64,000 nt of DNA from an uncultured bacterium (GTDB taxonomy: Bacteria > Cyanobacteriota > Vampirovibrionia > Gastranaerophilales > Gastranaerophilaceae), in the NCBI GenBank assembly GCA_900549855.1, contig URPS01000007.1, positions 1 to 64,000 of the forward strand, given 5' to 3'. Of the stretch, positions 35,049-44,629 are shown in pieces; within the stretch, counting starts at the first letter, position 1, and the number at the start of each line of letters is the position of its first letter. Below the pieces are notes generated by a model. That model was not told where the DNA came from and did not search any database. It saw only the letters and a list, made by a program, of their open reading frames with translations. The position numbers and the translations under genes were made by a program.

Positions 35049-37205
35049 ATGGAAAAACTAAAATTATTTAGTGTTGATTGTATTGATAAAGCAGATTACA
35101 ACTTTAATCAATATGAAAAATGTGAAATCATATTTAGAATGTTAAAGACTCTTATCCAAAAAAATGTTCTAGAAATTGACACAACAGGAACCCGCTGGGA
35201 TTTAGATGGTGAATATTATGACCATTTTCTTTTGAATATAAATGGAAAGCGGTTTGAAACAAGTAGTATTGGTGGAGATTTTATCGAGCCATTTTTACAT
35301 TTTATCTTGCGTTTGGCTTACACGGACACTGAACAACTCCTTTGTCCATTTGTTTATGAAGGTTTAGTAACAGCATTATTAGTAACGCCTGTTGAGGATG
35401 ATAATATTAGACTTTCTTCCTTCTACGCTGGAGCAATATATAAATATAATTCAAAAGATAAATTTGATTTAGATATTAAGCTTAAAAAAGATGTGTTCTT
35501 AAAACAAATTGCTGATCTTATTGAAAAAGTTATAAATGATGAAGCAACACAAAAATGTGAAAGGAAAATATGGGCTAATAAACTAAACTATGTTTTAGAA
35601 CAACTAAATATTTATTTTAGAAATTCGAAAGTTTACAAAAATGAATATACTCCTAAAAGACATGTTAGAGTTTTTGATATAGCTTATAAAACGCCTAAAC
35701 AAGATTGGTCATTTGAAACTTATTTAGAAAATGATAATAAGGCAAATTTGTTATATTGGGAAAAGGAAAAATTAGAAGGAAATATTATAGAATATGATTT
35801 TCTTGAACAGGATCCGGTAGATATATTCGATTGGAATCAAGATTATACAAAATTGAACAAGTTCTCAAATGAGGAAATTAAGGAAAGTCTTGAACCAGAT
35901 ATGTATGAAAGAAAGCAACAGAATTGGGTTTATGACAATAATACAAATCGTTGGTATTCTCCTAATGAAATAATGCCAAAACCAGAAAATGAAGGAATAA
36001 TACATAATCACTTTAATTATAAAATTAAACTAGAAAAACATTATTGGGAAAACGAAGATGAATATATAGAATCATACATCCGTCAAAGTTATGATAGTGA
36101 AGGATTTTTAAGAGAAGATGTTCTTGGCTGGTTTGATTGTGTGCTCGTTTTAGAAAGTGCCGATTGCGATATTGCAGAAATAAAGTTTAACTATAGAAAT
36201 TATAAATCTATAATTCAAGGGTTAGATAATGTCTCTCATGGGAATTATTCTCGTTTTGATTTGTATGAGAATAGTTGTAAAATGCATATTTGGCAACAAA
36301 TTTATACTAATTCCAAGACAACAGATGCAAAAGACATATCAGTAGCTTGCTATGAATATAATATGTATGACGATGAGTCAAAATTACTTTATTCTTTTAT
36401 CATAAATAAGGAAAAGTTTATTACAAGTTTTAAAAATGCACTTAATGATATTCAGCATAAGATTGATGTAGTAAGACATTCCATTGAAATTGGTCAGAAA
36501 CTTGATATTGAAGAAAAATTCAAATTATCAGATAAACTATATGCAAACAAATTAAAATACATAGAAGCCTTTAAAGGTGGTTATGCTTGTGTATGCAAAG
36601 ATACCTCTGAAGGTTGGGGAATTATTAATAAAAATATGGAATGGGTGATTAAGCCTGAATCAGCTCTAGTAACAGGGAAAGTTCACCCAAAGTATGGACA
36701 AGAAATCAGAGGTATTCTCAAAAAATATAATTATTTACATAATATAGATGGAAAGTTTTTTATTGCTGCAAAAGCTGATAACAAACAGTTCATAATAGAT
36801 ATAAATGAAGAAATACAGATTCCACATGTGTCAGATAAAATCTATTATAGCTATTTAAACAATGATTTATGGTTTGTTGCCGTAGATTATAATAAGACAT
36901 ATATTGCCAACACAAAAGGGGAAGATGTTTTAACTCTGGATTTTCCAATCGGAGAAAAATTTTGGTTATTTGATGATATTATCATTATTTCTAAAGATGA
37001 AAAGTATGGAATAGTCGATTGGAAAGGTAATCTTATCATTGATTATATTTTTTCAGAAATAATACCGGATAAAGATAATTTGAATTTTATACCTGTATGT
37101 TATATAAATTTTTGGGGATTTATAAACAAAAAAGGTGAAATAATTAGTATGAAAATAAAAGACCAGTCTGAAGCAGACTCAAAATGCTATCAGGTGAAAT
37201 CATGA
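35049..37205 (+). CDS. Large protein with C-terminal WG repeats
   Basis: A 718-residue protein. The first 480 residues have no recognised domain but are Trp/Tyr-rich, with NNTNRWYSPNEIMPKP near 300 that resembles a segment of the 38423 protein. From about 510 onward there are WG-type beta repeats: GWGIINKNMEWVIKP, YGIVDWKGNLIIDYIFSEI and FWGFINKKGEI. WG repeats usually mediate binding. The C-terminal tail is encoded by copy 2 of the hairpin repeat and the stop overlaps the next ATG by 3 bases (ATGA). Function unknown. Confidence 0.75.
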   Translation: MEKLKLFSVDCIDKADYNFNQYEKCEIIFRMLKTLIQKNVLEIDTTGTRWDLDGEYYDHFLLNINGKRFETSSIGGDFIEPFLHFILRLAYTDTEQLLCPFVYEGLVTALLVTPVEDDNIRLSSFYAGAIYKYNSKDKFDLDIKLKKDVFLKQIADLIEKVINDEATQKCERKIWANKLNYVLEQLNIYFRNSKVYKNEYTPKRHVRVFDIAYKTPKQDWSFETYLENDNKANLLYWEKEKLEGNIIEYDFLEQDPVDIFDWNQDYTKLNKFSNEEIKESLEPDMYERKQQNWVYDNNTNRWYSPNEIMPKPENEGIIHNHFNYKIKLEKHYWENEDEYIESYIRQSYDSEGFLREDVLGWFDCVLVLESADCDIAEIKFNYRNYKSIIQGLDNVSHGNYSRFDLYENSCKMHIWQQIYTNSKTTDAKDISVACYEYNMYDDESKLLYSFIINKEKFITSFKNALNDIQHKIDVVRHSIEIGQKLDIEEKFKLSDKLYANKLKYIEAFKGGYACVCKDTSEGWGIINKNMEWVIKPESALVTGKVHPKYGQEIRGILKKYNYLHNIDGKFFIAAKADNKQFIIDINEEIQIPHVSDKIYYSYLNNDLWFVAVDYNKTYIANTKGEDVLTLDFPIGEKFWLFDDIIIISKDEKYGIVDWKGNLIIDYIFSEIIPDKDNLNFIPVCYINFWGFINKKGEIISMKIKDQSEADSKCYQVKS
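37165..37200 (+). repeat. Intercistronic hairpin-ribosome-site repeat, copy 2
   Basis: Matches copy 1 at 34 of 36 positions and supplies AGGTGA for the 37202 gene. Here it is also coding, as it forms the last codons of the preceding gene. Confidence 0.85.
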
Positions 37206-38419
37206 CAAGATATGATTTAGGTGAATTTAAAAACGGAAAAGCATTTATACCCCAAGATGATAAAAATGGCTATGGTGCAAGAATTTGTATTAATACAAAC
37301 GGTGAAAAACTTTTTGAACTCCCAGACAAAGATATGATTGTTAACGAGTTTGAACCTGAAGATGTCGCTTTTGTTATGGGAGCTAATGGACTTTATGCCT
37401 TATTAAATAATAAAGGGCAATTCTTAACAGATTTTGTCTATAACGGAATTTATAGCGGAAGTGAAGAAGGCTTTTTTGAAGTTAAACGAAACGGAAAACA
37501 TGGGCATATTGATATTAACGGAAAAGAAATTATTCCTTGTATGTATGATGATGGATGTTATTTTTCGGAAGGAGTTGCCGCAGAATATCTAAATGGTAAA
37601 TGTGGCATGGTGGATTGTTTTAATCATACTGTAATTCCATTTGAATACGAAGAAATTTGTATTTGCAAAAATAATCTCATCAATGCAAAAAAGAATGGGA
37701 AGTACGGATTAATAAACAAATTTAATGAAGTAATTGTAGATTTTAAGTTTGATGAAATTGATTGTTGGCAAACAAGAGAATGTATCGTTTATCCGGCAAG
37801 AATAGGTGATAAATGGGGTTTAATAGATAGAAACGGGAATACAGTCGAAAATTTTATTTATGACGATGCTCAACTTATATCTGATAATGAAGACAATGCC
37901 GGAGAATTTATTATTCTTCTAAAAGGTGAACTAAAAGCTATTTATTCCACTAAAAAGACAGGATTTATAACTGATTTTATTTATAATTTTGTCGGTTATT
38001 TATCAAATGACAGATTTAGCGTGTCTATAAATAATAAATACGGCTTTATTGATACTACCGGAGAAATTATTGTGCCTCTAATTTTTGATGATTGTAGAGA
38101 ATACTATAAAGAAGGTTTTTGCATTGTTTATAAAAATGACAAAGCAGGAATGATAAATCTCGCCGGACAAAATGTAATACCTTGTGAATACGATTATTTA
38201 GAAAATTGTTCAGAAGGTTTAATATATGCAACTAAGAACAAACATAAATATTTTATTGACAGACATAACAATATCATAATAAATTTAAACAGCGATATGC
38301 ATATTCACCATTATTATAAGTTCAGCAATGGATTTATTCCAGTTTGGAGTAAAGAATTTGGAAATGTGTATATGGACAAAACAGGTAAGTTTTTAGAGCT
38401 GAAATTTGATAAGGATTAA
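37202..38419 (+). CDS. WG-repeat protein
   Basis: A 405-residue protein made almost wholly of WG beta repeats, about eight. Examples are GKHGHIDINGKEIIPCMYD, GKCGMVDCFNHTVIPFEYE, GKYGLINKFNEVIVDFKFD, DKWGLIDRNGNTVENFIYD, NKYGFIDTTGEIIVPLIFD and DKAGMINLAGQNVIPCEYD. Such repeats form binding surfaces. No enzymatic domain or signal peptide is seen. The start at 37202 has AGGTGA before it and overlaps the previous stop. Third gene of the operon. Confidence 0.85.
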   Translation: MTRYDLGEFKNGKAFIPQDDKNGYGARICINTNGEKLFELPDKDMIVNEFEPEDVAFVMGANGLYALLNNKGQFLTDFVYNGIYSGSEEGFFEVKRNGKHGHIDINGKEIIPCMYDDGCYFSEGVAAEYLNGKCGMVDCFNHTVIPFEYEEICICKNNLINAKKNGKYGLINKFNEVIVDFKFDEIDCWQTRECIVYPARIGDKWGLIDRNGNTVENFIYDDAQLISDNEDNAGEFIILLKGELKAIYSTKKTGFITDFIYNFVGYLSNDRFSVSINNKYGFIDTTGEIIVPLIFDDCREYYKEGFCIVYKNDKAGMINLAGQNVIPCEYDYLENCSEGLIYATKNKHKYFIDRHNNIIINLNSDMHIHHYYKFSNGFIPVWSKEFGNVYMDKTGKFLELKFDKD

Positions 38420-38422
38420 AGA

Positions 38423-39700
38423 ATGGACAATTTTCAAGAGAAAATGACATTTCCAAAAACAAATGATTTTGTAGCACCGTTAAAAAATGGGAAATATGCC
38501 ATATATTCGGTAAAAGAAGGGAAATATATAACTGATTTTATTTTTGATAAAATTAGCTACATTCCTCATCGTAACTATTTTGTAGCAAGAAAAAACAATC
38601 AAAATATGATAGTAGATATATTAGGAAACAAAATAGATTTTCCTAGCTTTTTTGCTGATAGTTTTACAAAAGAGGCTCTTATGCATCATAGATTTAAAGA
38701 GGACGTTTATCCTATTTTACAAAAAGGGAAAATTACATTGATTGACACACTAGGACAAATTGTTAATACCATATCTTTTAACAAGGAAGATACCGGATTG
38801 GCAATGAATGTTATTATAATTTCACCAAATTTAGGTAAAAATGAAAGTCAAATCCCTTATGTTTTTATTCAAAATGATTATGAAGAAAAACACATTCTTA
38901 ATTGGATAAAAGTTCGATTAGACGGAACTGTATTAGGGAATATGAAACCTATTTTTGACAATGAAGTAGAGATGCCGGAATTAAGAAATTGGCTTGAAAT
39001 TAATAAGTTATTAATTCTAATGTATTGGACACATGTAGAAACAAACTCCTATCAACTTTCAAAACTTATGAAAACACTTAAAATAATAAAACCGTTATTT
39101 AGTAAAAATTTCAACAATGAGTGGATTTCTACACAAATAATAAACGCAAAAGAATTAGAAGAATATTTTAACAAACTAAGAGATAAGATACTTGGTAAAC
39201 TTCTTGATAAAATCTTTTATACAGGTATTTTATATAATTGGTGCTGGGATGAATATTATGAATATAAAAATGGTGAATGGTATGCTCCAAACACTAATAA
39301 AAGAATTAATGAACCAGCTTATTATCAATGGAAAGAATCCGGTACACAATTAATTTTAGATTCTCCTATAATCTTGGAATTTGCTGGGTTTAAGCTTGAG
39401 ATAATGTATTGGTACGGAAGTCTTGTAAATATTAATACAAATTCTATTGATACAGATAAGTATGGTGCAGATGTAAGTAAAAATTTTGCAAGAAACCTTA
39501 TAGGACAAAAACTTGTTGATATACAAATTCATAAACGACAAGATGTTTATTTTATGAATTTTGATAACTTAAACATCAAACGTCAAGAGGGTGATGACAT
39601 GTTTGAAGAAATTTGGTTTGTTTTTGAAAATGGTTATAAATTGGAACTTACGACCGATCATTGTGATTATTCTATTTTAAGTGAAGTTGCCGTTATTTAA
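38423..39700 (+). CDS. Protein with degenerate WG repeats and unknown C-terminal domain
   Basis: A 425-residue protein starting 3 bases after the preceding stop. The first 150 residues have weak WG-like repeats (GKYAIYSVKEGKYITDFIFD, NQNMIVDILGNKIDF, GKITLIDTLGQIV). The C-terminal 200 residues contain WCWDEYYEYKNGEWYAPN, echoing the 35049 protein, and a beta-rich end. No family is recognised for that part. Last gene of the operon. Confidence 0.65.
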   Translation: MDNFQEKMTFPKTNDFVAPLKNGKYAIYSVKEGKYITDFIFDKISYIPHRNYFVARKNNQNMIVDILGNKIDFPSFFADSFTKEALMHHRFKEDVYPILQKGKITLIDTLGQIVNTISFNKEDTGLAMNVIIISPNLGKNESQIPYVFIQNDYEEKHILNWIKVRLDGTVLGNMKPIFDNEVEMPELRNWLEINKLLILMYWTHVETNSYQLSKLMKTLKIIKPLFSKNFNNEWISTQIINAKELEEYFNKLRDKILGKLLDKIFYTGILYNWCWDEYYEYKNGEWYAPNTNKRINEPAYYQWKESGTQLILDSPIILEFAGFKLEIMYWYGSLVNINTNSIDTDKYGADVSKNFARNLIGQKLVDIQIHKRQDVYFMNFDNLNIKRQEGDDMFEEIWFVFENGYKLELTTDHCDYSILSEVAVI

Positions 39701-39709
39701 GACAACCAT

Positions 39710-39740
39710 GTCCTATTTTGCCATATTGATAATTTACAAT
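39710..39740 (+). promoter_or_regulatory. Shared island promoter, copy 3
   Basis: GTCCTATTTTGCCATAT begins at 39710 and TACAAT at 39735. It begins 10 bases after the previous stop and drives the RtcB operon. Confidence 0.85.
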
Positions 39741-39761
39741 GAAGAAAAAAGGATAAACATT

Positions 39762-39983
39762 ATGAAATATTTATTACGAAACAACAAAGTTGAATATTCC
39801 AGTAGTAAAAAACAGCTTATTGAATATATCAAAGAGAAATATCTGGAAGAATATTGGGTGCGAGAGTATGGAAAATATTTTGATACAGATTTTGGGAAAT
39901 TCAAATTCGCTATTGAAACTCTCGGACTACAATTGTCTGATAAAATGACAAATAAGGAATATGCAAAAACACATAAACACTAA
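39762..39983 (+). CDS. Small protein, first gene of the RtcB operon
   Basis: A 73-residue protein starting at the ATG at 39762 after AAAAGGA. It is charged and aromatic (LIEYIKEKYLEEYWVREYGKYF), largely helical, and ends TNKEYAKTHKH. No known family. It lies 9 bases before rtcB, so a functional link is likely. The longer frame from 39681 overlaps the promoter and is rejected. Confidence 0.65.
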   Translation: MKYLLRNNKVEYSSSKKQLIEYIKEKYLEEYWVREYGKYFDTDFGKFKFAIETLGLQLSDKMTNKEYAKTHKH

Positions 39984-39992
39984 TTAGGTAAA

Positions 39993-41111
39993 ATGAAAGA
40001 AATACAAGGTAAATATACATCAGCAAAGATATTTGCAAATGACATCTCAGACGGTGTCATTTCTCAGACATTAAATATTTGCAATCACCCGATTTTTGAA
40101 GATTGCACTATTCGTATTATGCCCGATTGTCACGAAGGAAAAGGGTGTACAATAGGATTTACGTCAAGTTTGCCTAAAGGTGGTGAGATTATTCCTAATA
40201 TAATCGGAGTTGACCAATCCTGTGGAATGTATGTAGCCAAGTTGAAAAAATGTAAAACACTAAATGAATTTGATAAATTAGATAAAGTTATACAACAATT
40301 TATTCCTACAGGCTTAAGAGGACGAAAAACTGTTTCTAAGCTTGTTCCTGAAGAATTAAAAGAAGAAGTAAAAAGATATAATACTGATTATTTGAAGCGA
40401 GGTTGTAATGATGACTTACTGAAAATTGGCTCTCTTGGTGCCGGAAATCACTTTATCTCGCTAGAAAATGGAGTAACCGGAATTTATTTGATTATACATA
40501 GTGGTAGTAGAGATTTTGGGAATAAAATGGCTATTTATTTTCAAAAACTTGCGATTGAAAAGAATTTATATCTTGAAGGAGAGCTTAAACAATTATCTTA
40601 TCTTACTGATAACGAAGGAGAAGAATATTTAAGATGTGCTAAAGTATGTAATCAATATAGTCATTACAGTCGTTACATTATGGTTCAAGAAATATTGAAT
40701 AATATGGATTGGAAAGCTGAAGAAAGTTTTGAAACAATACACAATTATATTGGCGAAGATAATGTTATAAGGAAAGGGGCAATTTCTTGTAAAGAAAATG
40801 AAAAAGCTTTAATCCCCATAAACATGGCTTATGGTAGTTTTATTGTTTCCGGAAAAGGAAATAAAGACTGGAATAATTCTGCACCACATGGAGCCGGAAG
40901 ATTATTTTCTAGAACCAAAGCAAAAGAGATATTGACAATGGAAGCTTTTAGGAAGAATATGAAAGGAATACATAGTATTTGTATTTCTACCGGAACATTG
41001 GATGAAAGTCCAATGGCTTATAAAAATGGTGATACTATAAAAGAACTGATTACACCAAGTGCTGATATTATTGACAGATTAGTACCGATTTATAACTACA
41101 AAGCAAACTAA
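39993..41111 (+). CDS. rtcB: RtcB-family RNA ligase
   Basis: A 372-residue protein that joins 2',3'-cyclic-phosphate or 3'-phosphate RNA ends to 5'-OH ends with Mn2+ and GTP. Family blocks are MPDCHEGKGCTIG, GVDQSCGM (metal Asp and Cys) near 75, LGAGNHFI near 150, IIHSGSRDFGNKMA near 166 and APHGAGRLFSR (guanylated His region) near 292. The housekeeping enzyme has GVDIGCGM, so the QS is a variant. Its place behind the island promoter suggests repair of RNA cut by toxins or defence nucleases, for example tRNA. Confidence 0.92.
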   Translation: MKEIQGKYTSAKIFANDISDGVISQTLNICNHPIFEDCTIRIMPDCHEGKGCTIGFTSSLPKGGEIIPNIIGVDQSCGMYVAKLKKCKTLNEFDKLDKVIQQFIPTGLRGRKTVSKLVPEELKEEVKRYNTDYLKRGCNDDLLKIGSLGAGNHFISLENGVTGIYLIIHSGSRDFGNKMAIYFQKLAIEKNLYLEGELKQLSYLTDNEGEEYLRCAKVCNQYSHYSRYIMVQEILNNMDWKAEESFETIHNYIGEDNVIRKGAISCKENEKALIPINMAYGSFIVSGKGNKDWNNSAPHGAGRLFSRTKAKEILTMEAFRKNMKGIHSICISTGTLDESPMAYKNGDTIKELITPSADIIDRLVPIYNYKAN

Positions 41112-41123
41112 AAGAAAAGTGTT

Positions 41124-41846
41124 ATGAAAAAGAATTATTATGCATTATTTTATAAGGAAAGCGAAAATTCACATTGGTGTTCAATGCGGCCAAGTTGTAA
41201 AATATCACAATGGAATAATTATGCTCAGAAACAAGGGTTTGTAAAATACGAAATCGTAGATTTTCGAACTTATAGTGCACACCAATTACATCTTACTACT
41301 GATGTAATTCGATACAAGGGTAAATATTACTTGCCAAGTGAAAAAATTCCATATCCTAAAGTTGAGACAACATCTGTTTCAAAAATTGATTTTGTTTTAA
41401 AGTTAGATGAAGATATTAGTGAATTAGACTATGATGAAATTTATAATGGTATTGAATCACTTGATACTTTAGTTGAATTATCATTGATAATATCAGATAA
41501 GAAGCTCAAACAATTAGGTATATATACAATAGATTTCTTGAAATCTTTTTCTACGTTTAAAGAACAGCTTAAGAATGATAACTTTGCCGTTTATATAAAT
41601 GATGAATTATCTGAGTTTAAATGGCTTACTTGGATAAAAGATAATAAAGTACGTATAATACAGCAGTATTATGGTTTCGAAAAAGTTAAAACTGATTTTG
41701 ATATTCTAATAGATAAAACCATCTTCTTTGAATTTTGTCAAAAATTAACAAACAAAGTAAAAGAGTTGGCAGATGAAAATTTAAGAAGATATCAAAATTA
41801 TGTAATAGAAAAATATGGAACACTTTCCAAAGATTTAATCAGATAA
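41124..41846 (+). CDS. Unknown protein, last gene of the RtcB operon
   Basis: A 240-residue protein beginning 12 bases after rtcB. The N-terminus, MKKNYYALFYKESENSHWC, is aromatic and beta-like; the C-terminal half is helical and charged. No domain is recognised. A terminator follows, which closes the three-gene unit. Confidence 0.65.
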   Translation: MKKNYYALFYKESENSHWCSMRPSCKISQWNNYAQKQGFVKYEIVDFRTYSAHQLHLTTDVIRYKGKYYLPSEKIPYPKVETTSVSKIDFVLKLDEDISELDYDEIYNGIESLDTLVELSLIISDKKLKQLGIYTIDFLKSFSTFKEQLKNDNFAVYINDELSEFKWLTWIKDNKVRIIQQYYGFEKVKTDFDILIDKTIFFEFCQKLTNKVKELADENLRRYQNYVIEKYGTLSKDLIR

Positions 41847-41881
41847 GTTATATCACGAATAAACCTTTGTACAAATTTACA

Positions 41882-41914
41882 AAAACTCATTCTTTTACCA
41901 TTTTAATGAGTTTT
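41882..41914 (+). terminator. Terminator of the RtcB operon
   Basis: AAAACTCATT pairs with AATGAGTTTT around a 13-base loop. Confidence 0.75.
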
Positions 41915-42071
41915 ATAAAACAATCTTAAACTCTTTTGCTGTAAGTGAATGAGGTGATTTTAGCAATAGGAATATGCGAAGATTTGTAATAAAACTCATT
42001 CTATTGAGTTGAGTTTTTGAGAATGCGCGTTATACTTAAGACGCAGGTAAATAGATGACTTTAAGGACAAA

Positions 42072-42707
42072 ATGATAAAAAGAAAATCTACATTTAAAAG
42101 GATTAACCCAAATACTGGAATAGAATCTGAAATTAATACAGCAACGGCGGCAGAACCTATAAAAGATCGTTCAATAATTGAAGGAATTAAAACTTCACTT
42201 AACACAAAAAAGACTAGAAAGTATTATGCTCTTTTTTGCACTGGTATAAACACAGCCCTTCGAATCTCTGATATTTTAAAACTAAAAGTATCTAATATTA
42301 AAACTGGGTATGTACATACAACAGAAACTAAAACCGGAAAGAGTAAACAATTCCCTATCAATGATGGATTACAAGCAGTTTTAAAAAATTACATTAGAGA
42401 ATTTGGATTGCATACAGATGATTATTTATTTTTTAGTAACAAAAAAGATGGCACCAAAAACACTAAACATATTGATCAATCACAAGCTTATAGAAAACTA
42501 AAAGAAGTTGTCGAAAGTTTATATCCGGAAATACATTTTTCAACACACGTTCTTAGGAAAACTTGTGGATTTTGGTTATTTCAATTAACAAATGACATAA
42601 CTCTTGTAATGCACGCACTAAATCATTCTTCTGTAGCTGTTACTATGAGATATATAGGGCTTACACAAGAAAGTGTTGATAATGCGTTTAATAGTCTGAA
42701 TTTATAG
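42072..42707 (+). CDS. Short tyrosine recombinase, left copy
   Basis: A 211-residue protein that is almost only the catalytic domain. It shows TALRISDILKLKV (first Arg), KTGKSKQFP (Lys), THVLRK (His-x-x-Arg), ALNHSS (His) and MRYIGL (nucleophile Tyr). It is a paralogue of the 45697 gene: both end LNHSS, two residues, (M/L)RYIG. The core-binding domain is mostly missing. A TATACT lies at 42031. It may invert or move the neighbouring module, but its target is unknown. Confidence 0.85.
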   Translation: MIKRKSTFKRINPNTGIESEINTATAAEPIKDRSIIEGIKTSLNTKKTRKYYALFCTGINTALRISDILKLKVSNIKTGYVHTTETKTGKSKQFPINDGLQAVLKNYIREFGLHTDDYLFFSNKKDGTKNTKHIDQSQAYRKLKEVVESLYPEIHFSTHVLRKTCGFWLFQLTNDITLVMHALNHSSVAVTMRYIGLTQESVDNAFNSLNL

Positions 42708-42715
42708 GTGATAAT

Positions 42716-43072
42716 ATGAGCAAAACGATTAGATATTCAAGAATGACAGATTTTATGCAACTTCTGCATTTAATGTTAGCAGAACCAAAAGGAATTAGTT
42801 TAAACGAAATTTGTCTAGAATTTAATGTTTCACGTCGTACGGCAGAGCGTATGCGAGATGCAATATGTAATGAATTTTCTCAAGTTGACGTTATTAATGA
42901 AGAAAACCGAATTAAGCGTTGGGGATTTATTAATTATTCAATGAAAGAAATTGTTGAATTTACAGATACGGAGATTGAAACCATTCAATCTTTGTATCAG
43001 AATCCAACAATTTCTTCTAAATTAACTTCCATACTTTGCAAAATGAAAATATTGAAAAGAAGAGAGATTTAA
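42716..43072 (+). pseudogene. Truncated WYL-type regulator, HTH part only
   Basis: 118 codons similar to the first third of the 44630 regulator: shared VSRRTAERMRD/VSRRSAERLRD recognition helix and RWGF/HWGF. The WYL domain is missing; the frame stops as it meets the convergent nuclease gene. It may still be made as a DNA-binding competitor of the full regulator, or be a relic of a duplicated module. Confidence 0.7.
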
Positions 43073-44625
43073 CTATTCTTATTTTTTACCTGTATCTGAG
43101 CCTTTTTAACAATTTTCACAAAGCGTTCAAACATTTGATGTTCTTGGATATTATCAACATCATAACTATGTCGCTCAATTGCGGATTTAAACTCGTCAAA
43201 ATACGCTGCATTGCATTCTATATCTTTAAAATGATTGTATAAATCTGCATAACTGATTATTTTATACTCACCTTTACGTTCAATTCCATGTTTTTCTACA
43301 TTTTTCTTTTCAAAATCTTTAATTTCTTCATTAATTGATTTTTTAGATAAGTTATTATATTTAGGCTTTAATACAAAGAAATGCCTTTGTTTTGGTCCAT
43401 CTTTTGATCCATCTTTTGATTCATCTTGAAATTTTTTGATACTTAGATATTTCTTATCTGTTTCTTCTACCTTTTTGTAACAAGATTTATTTTTATCCCA
43501 AACTTCTCCGTAAACATAGTGCATATACTTATGGAGTTGATTTGTTACTGACTCAGAATTTTTATTTTCAGTTTTCCATCCATTAATATCCGATTTAATT
43601 TTATTTTCAATAACAATGATATTTTCATCGTCTTGTATTAAAATATCGATATTTCCCTCTTCTCTAGCAACTACATAGTTTTTTGACAGATTAACACTGT
43701 ATTTTTCTCTAAAGAAGCTGCAAAAACTTGCTTTTAGAGGCTCTTGCATAAGCATATATGCCAATAAATTAGAATAAGTTAATTCATCTCTTGTTTTATG
43801 AATTATATCTATTAAGTTATGTTCTCGAGGTTTATAATTTTCAAGGATGTCTTCTGTTTTTTCTTCAATTGGATTGTTTTCCCAATTATCCTTAGTATCA
43901 ATTATTTTATTTAAAATGCCAAAAGCATGTTCTTTTTCAGATTTTTTAAAATACGTTTTTAATTCAGTTCCACAAGGCTTATAATCTCCGTTATTATCTT
44001 CATTTAACCAAAATACTTTTCCAATTTTATTTCCTTGTTCATCATTTTCAAGAATGTTTTTTACTCCTTCTTTTAAGTCCTCTCTTGAAATATAAATTCG
44101 TTTCTTTGGTTTGACAATTTTGTCAACTTTATAAGTAACAAACATAGCAGAGTCATTAGTTCTTCCATCATAATCATTATTGCTAAAAATCTCATTCAAA
44201 AAAACTCCGCCATACTTGATTTCATTTGTTTGCATATATTGTTCATTTATTTCATGACGTTTCTTTGCTTTGGTTAGTTTATCCTGTTTTTTATAATCCA
44301 CTTTATTGTCAAACAACTCTTGCATTTCTTTTTTAGCACACAATTCGCAACCTGTTGCTTTGGCCAGAACTTCTACCGTATCATTTATTCCTGAAATATT
44401 TACAAGGCGAGTTAATAGTATTACATCGTTTTTGATTGTTTCAACGTCTCTACGGTATAATTCTTCATTTACAGTTCCATAGGGATTAACATATATATAG
44501 TGTCTGCCATTGTCGCATTTTATAAGATTGATTACTTCATGACCTAAATTTTCTCCTAAATAATCACCAACATACATCCTATTTAAGATTATTACAGGTT
44601 CTTCCAATACTTTATTTTCACTCAT
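43069..44625 (-). CDS. PD-(D/E)XK nuclease-domain protein
   Basis: A 518-residue protein. The N-terminal part (GRHYIYVNPYGTVNEE) is an unrecognised sensor-like domain with CELCAKK. From about residue 300 there is a PD-(D/E)XK nuclease of the type found in defence loci: DELTYSNLLAYML, NIDILIQDDENIIVIENKI with catalytic Asp and Glu-x-Lys, then QLHKYMHYV. The start at 44625 is set by AAGGAG, which lies over the regulator stop. It is co-transcribed with the WYL regulator from promoter copy 7. DNA or RNA cleavage in defence is likely. Confidence 0.8.
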   Translation of the reverse strand: MSENKVLEEPVIILNRMYVGDYLGENLGHEVINLIKCDNGRHYIYVNPYGTVNEELYRRDVETIKNDVILLTRLVNISGINDTVEVLAKATGCELCAKKEMQELFDNKVDYKKQDKLTKAKKRHEINEQYMQTNEIKYGGVFLNEIFSNNDYDGRTNDSAMFVTYKVDKIVKPKKRIYISREDLKEGVKNILENDEQGNKIGKVFWLNEDNNGDYKPCGTELKTYFKKSEKEHAFGILNKIIDTKDNWENNPIEEKTEDILENYKPREHNLIDIIHKTRDELTYSNLLAYMLMQEPLKASFCSFFREKYSVNLSKNYVVAREEGNIDILIQDDENIIVIENKIKSDINGWKTENKNSESVTNQLHKYMHYVYGEVWDKNKSCYKKVEETDKKYLSIKKFQDESKDGSKDGPKQRHFFVLKPKYNNLSKKSINEEIKDFEKKNVEKHGIERKGEYKIISYADLYNHFKDIECNAAYFDEFKSAIERHSYDVDNIQEHQMFERFVKIVKKAQIQVKNKNS

Positions 44626-44629
44626 ATTT

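Noticed and set aside
35012..37200. CRISPR array
   Set aside because: Only two copies of the repeat, over 2 kb apart, each at a gene start.
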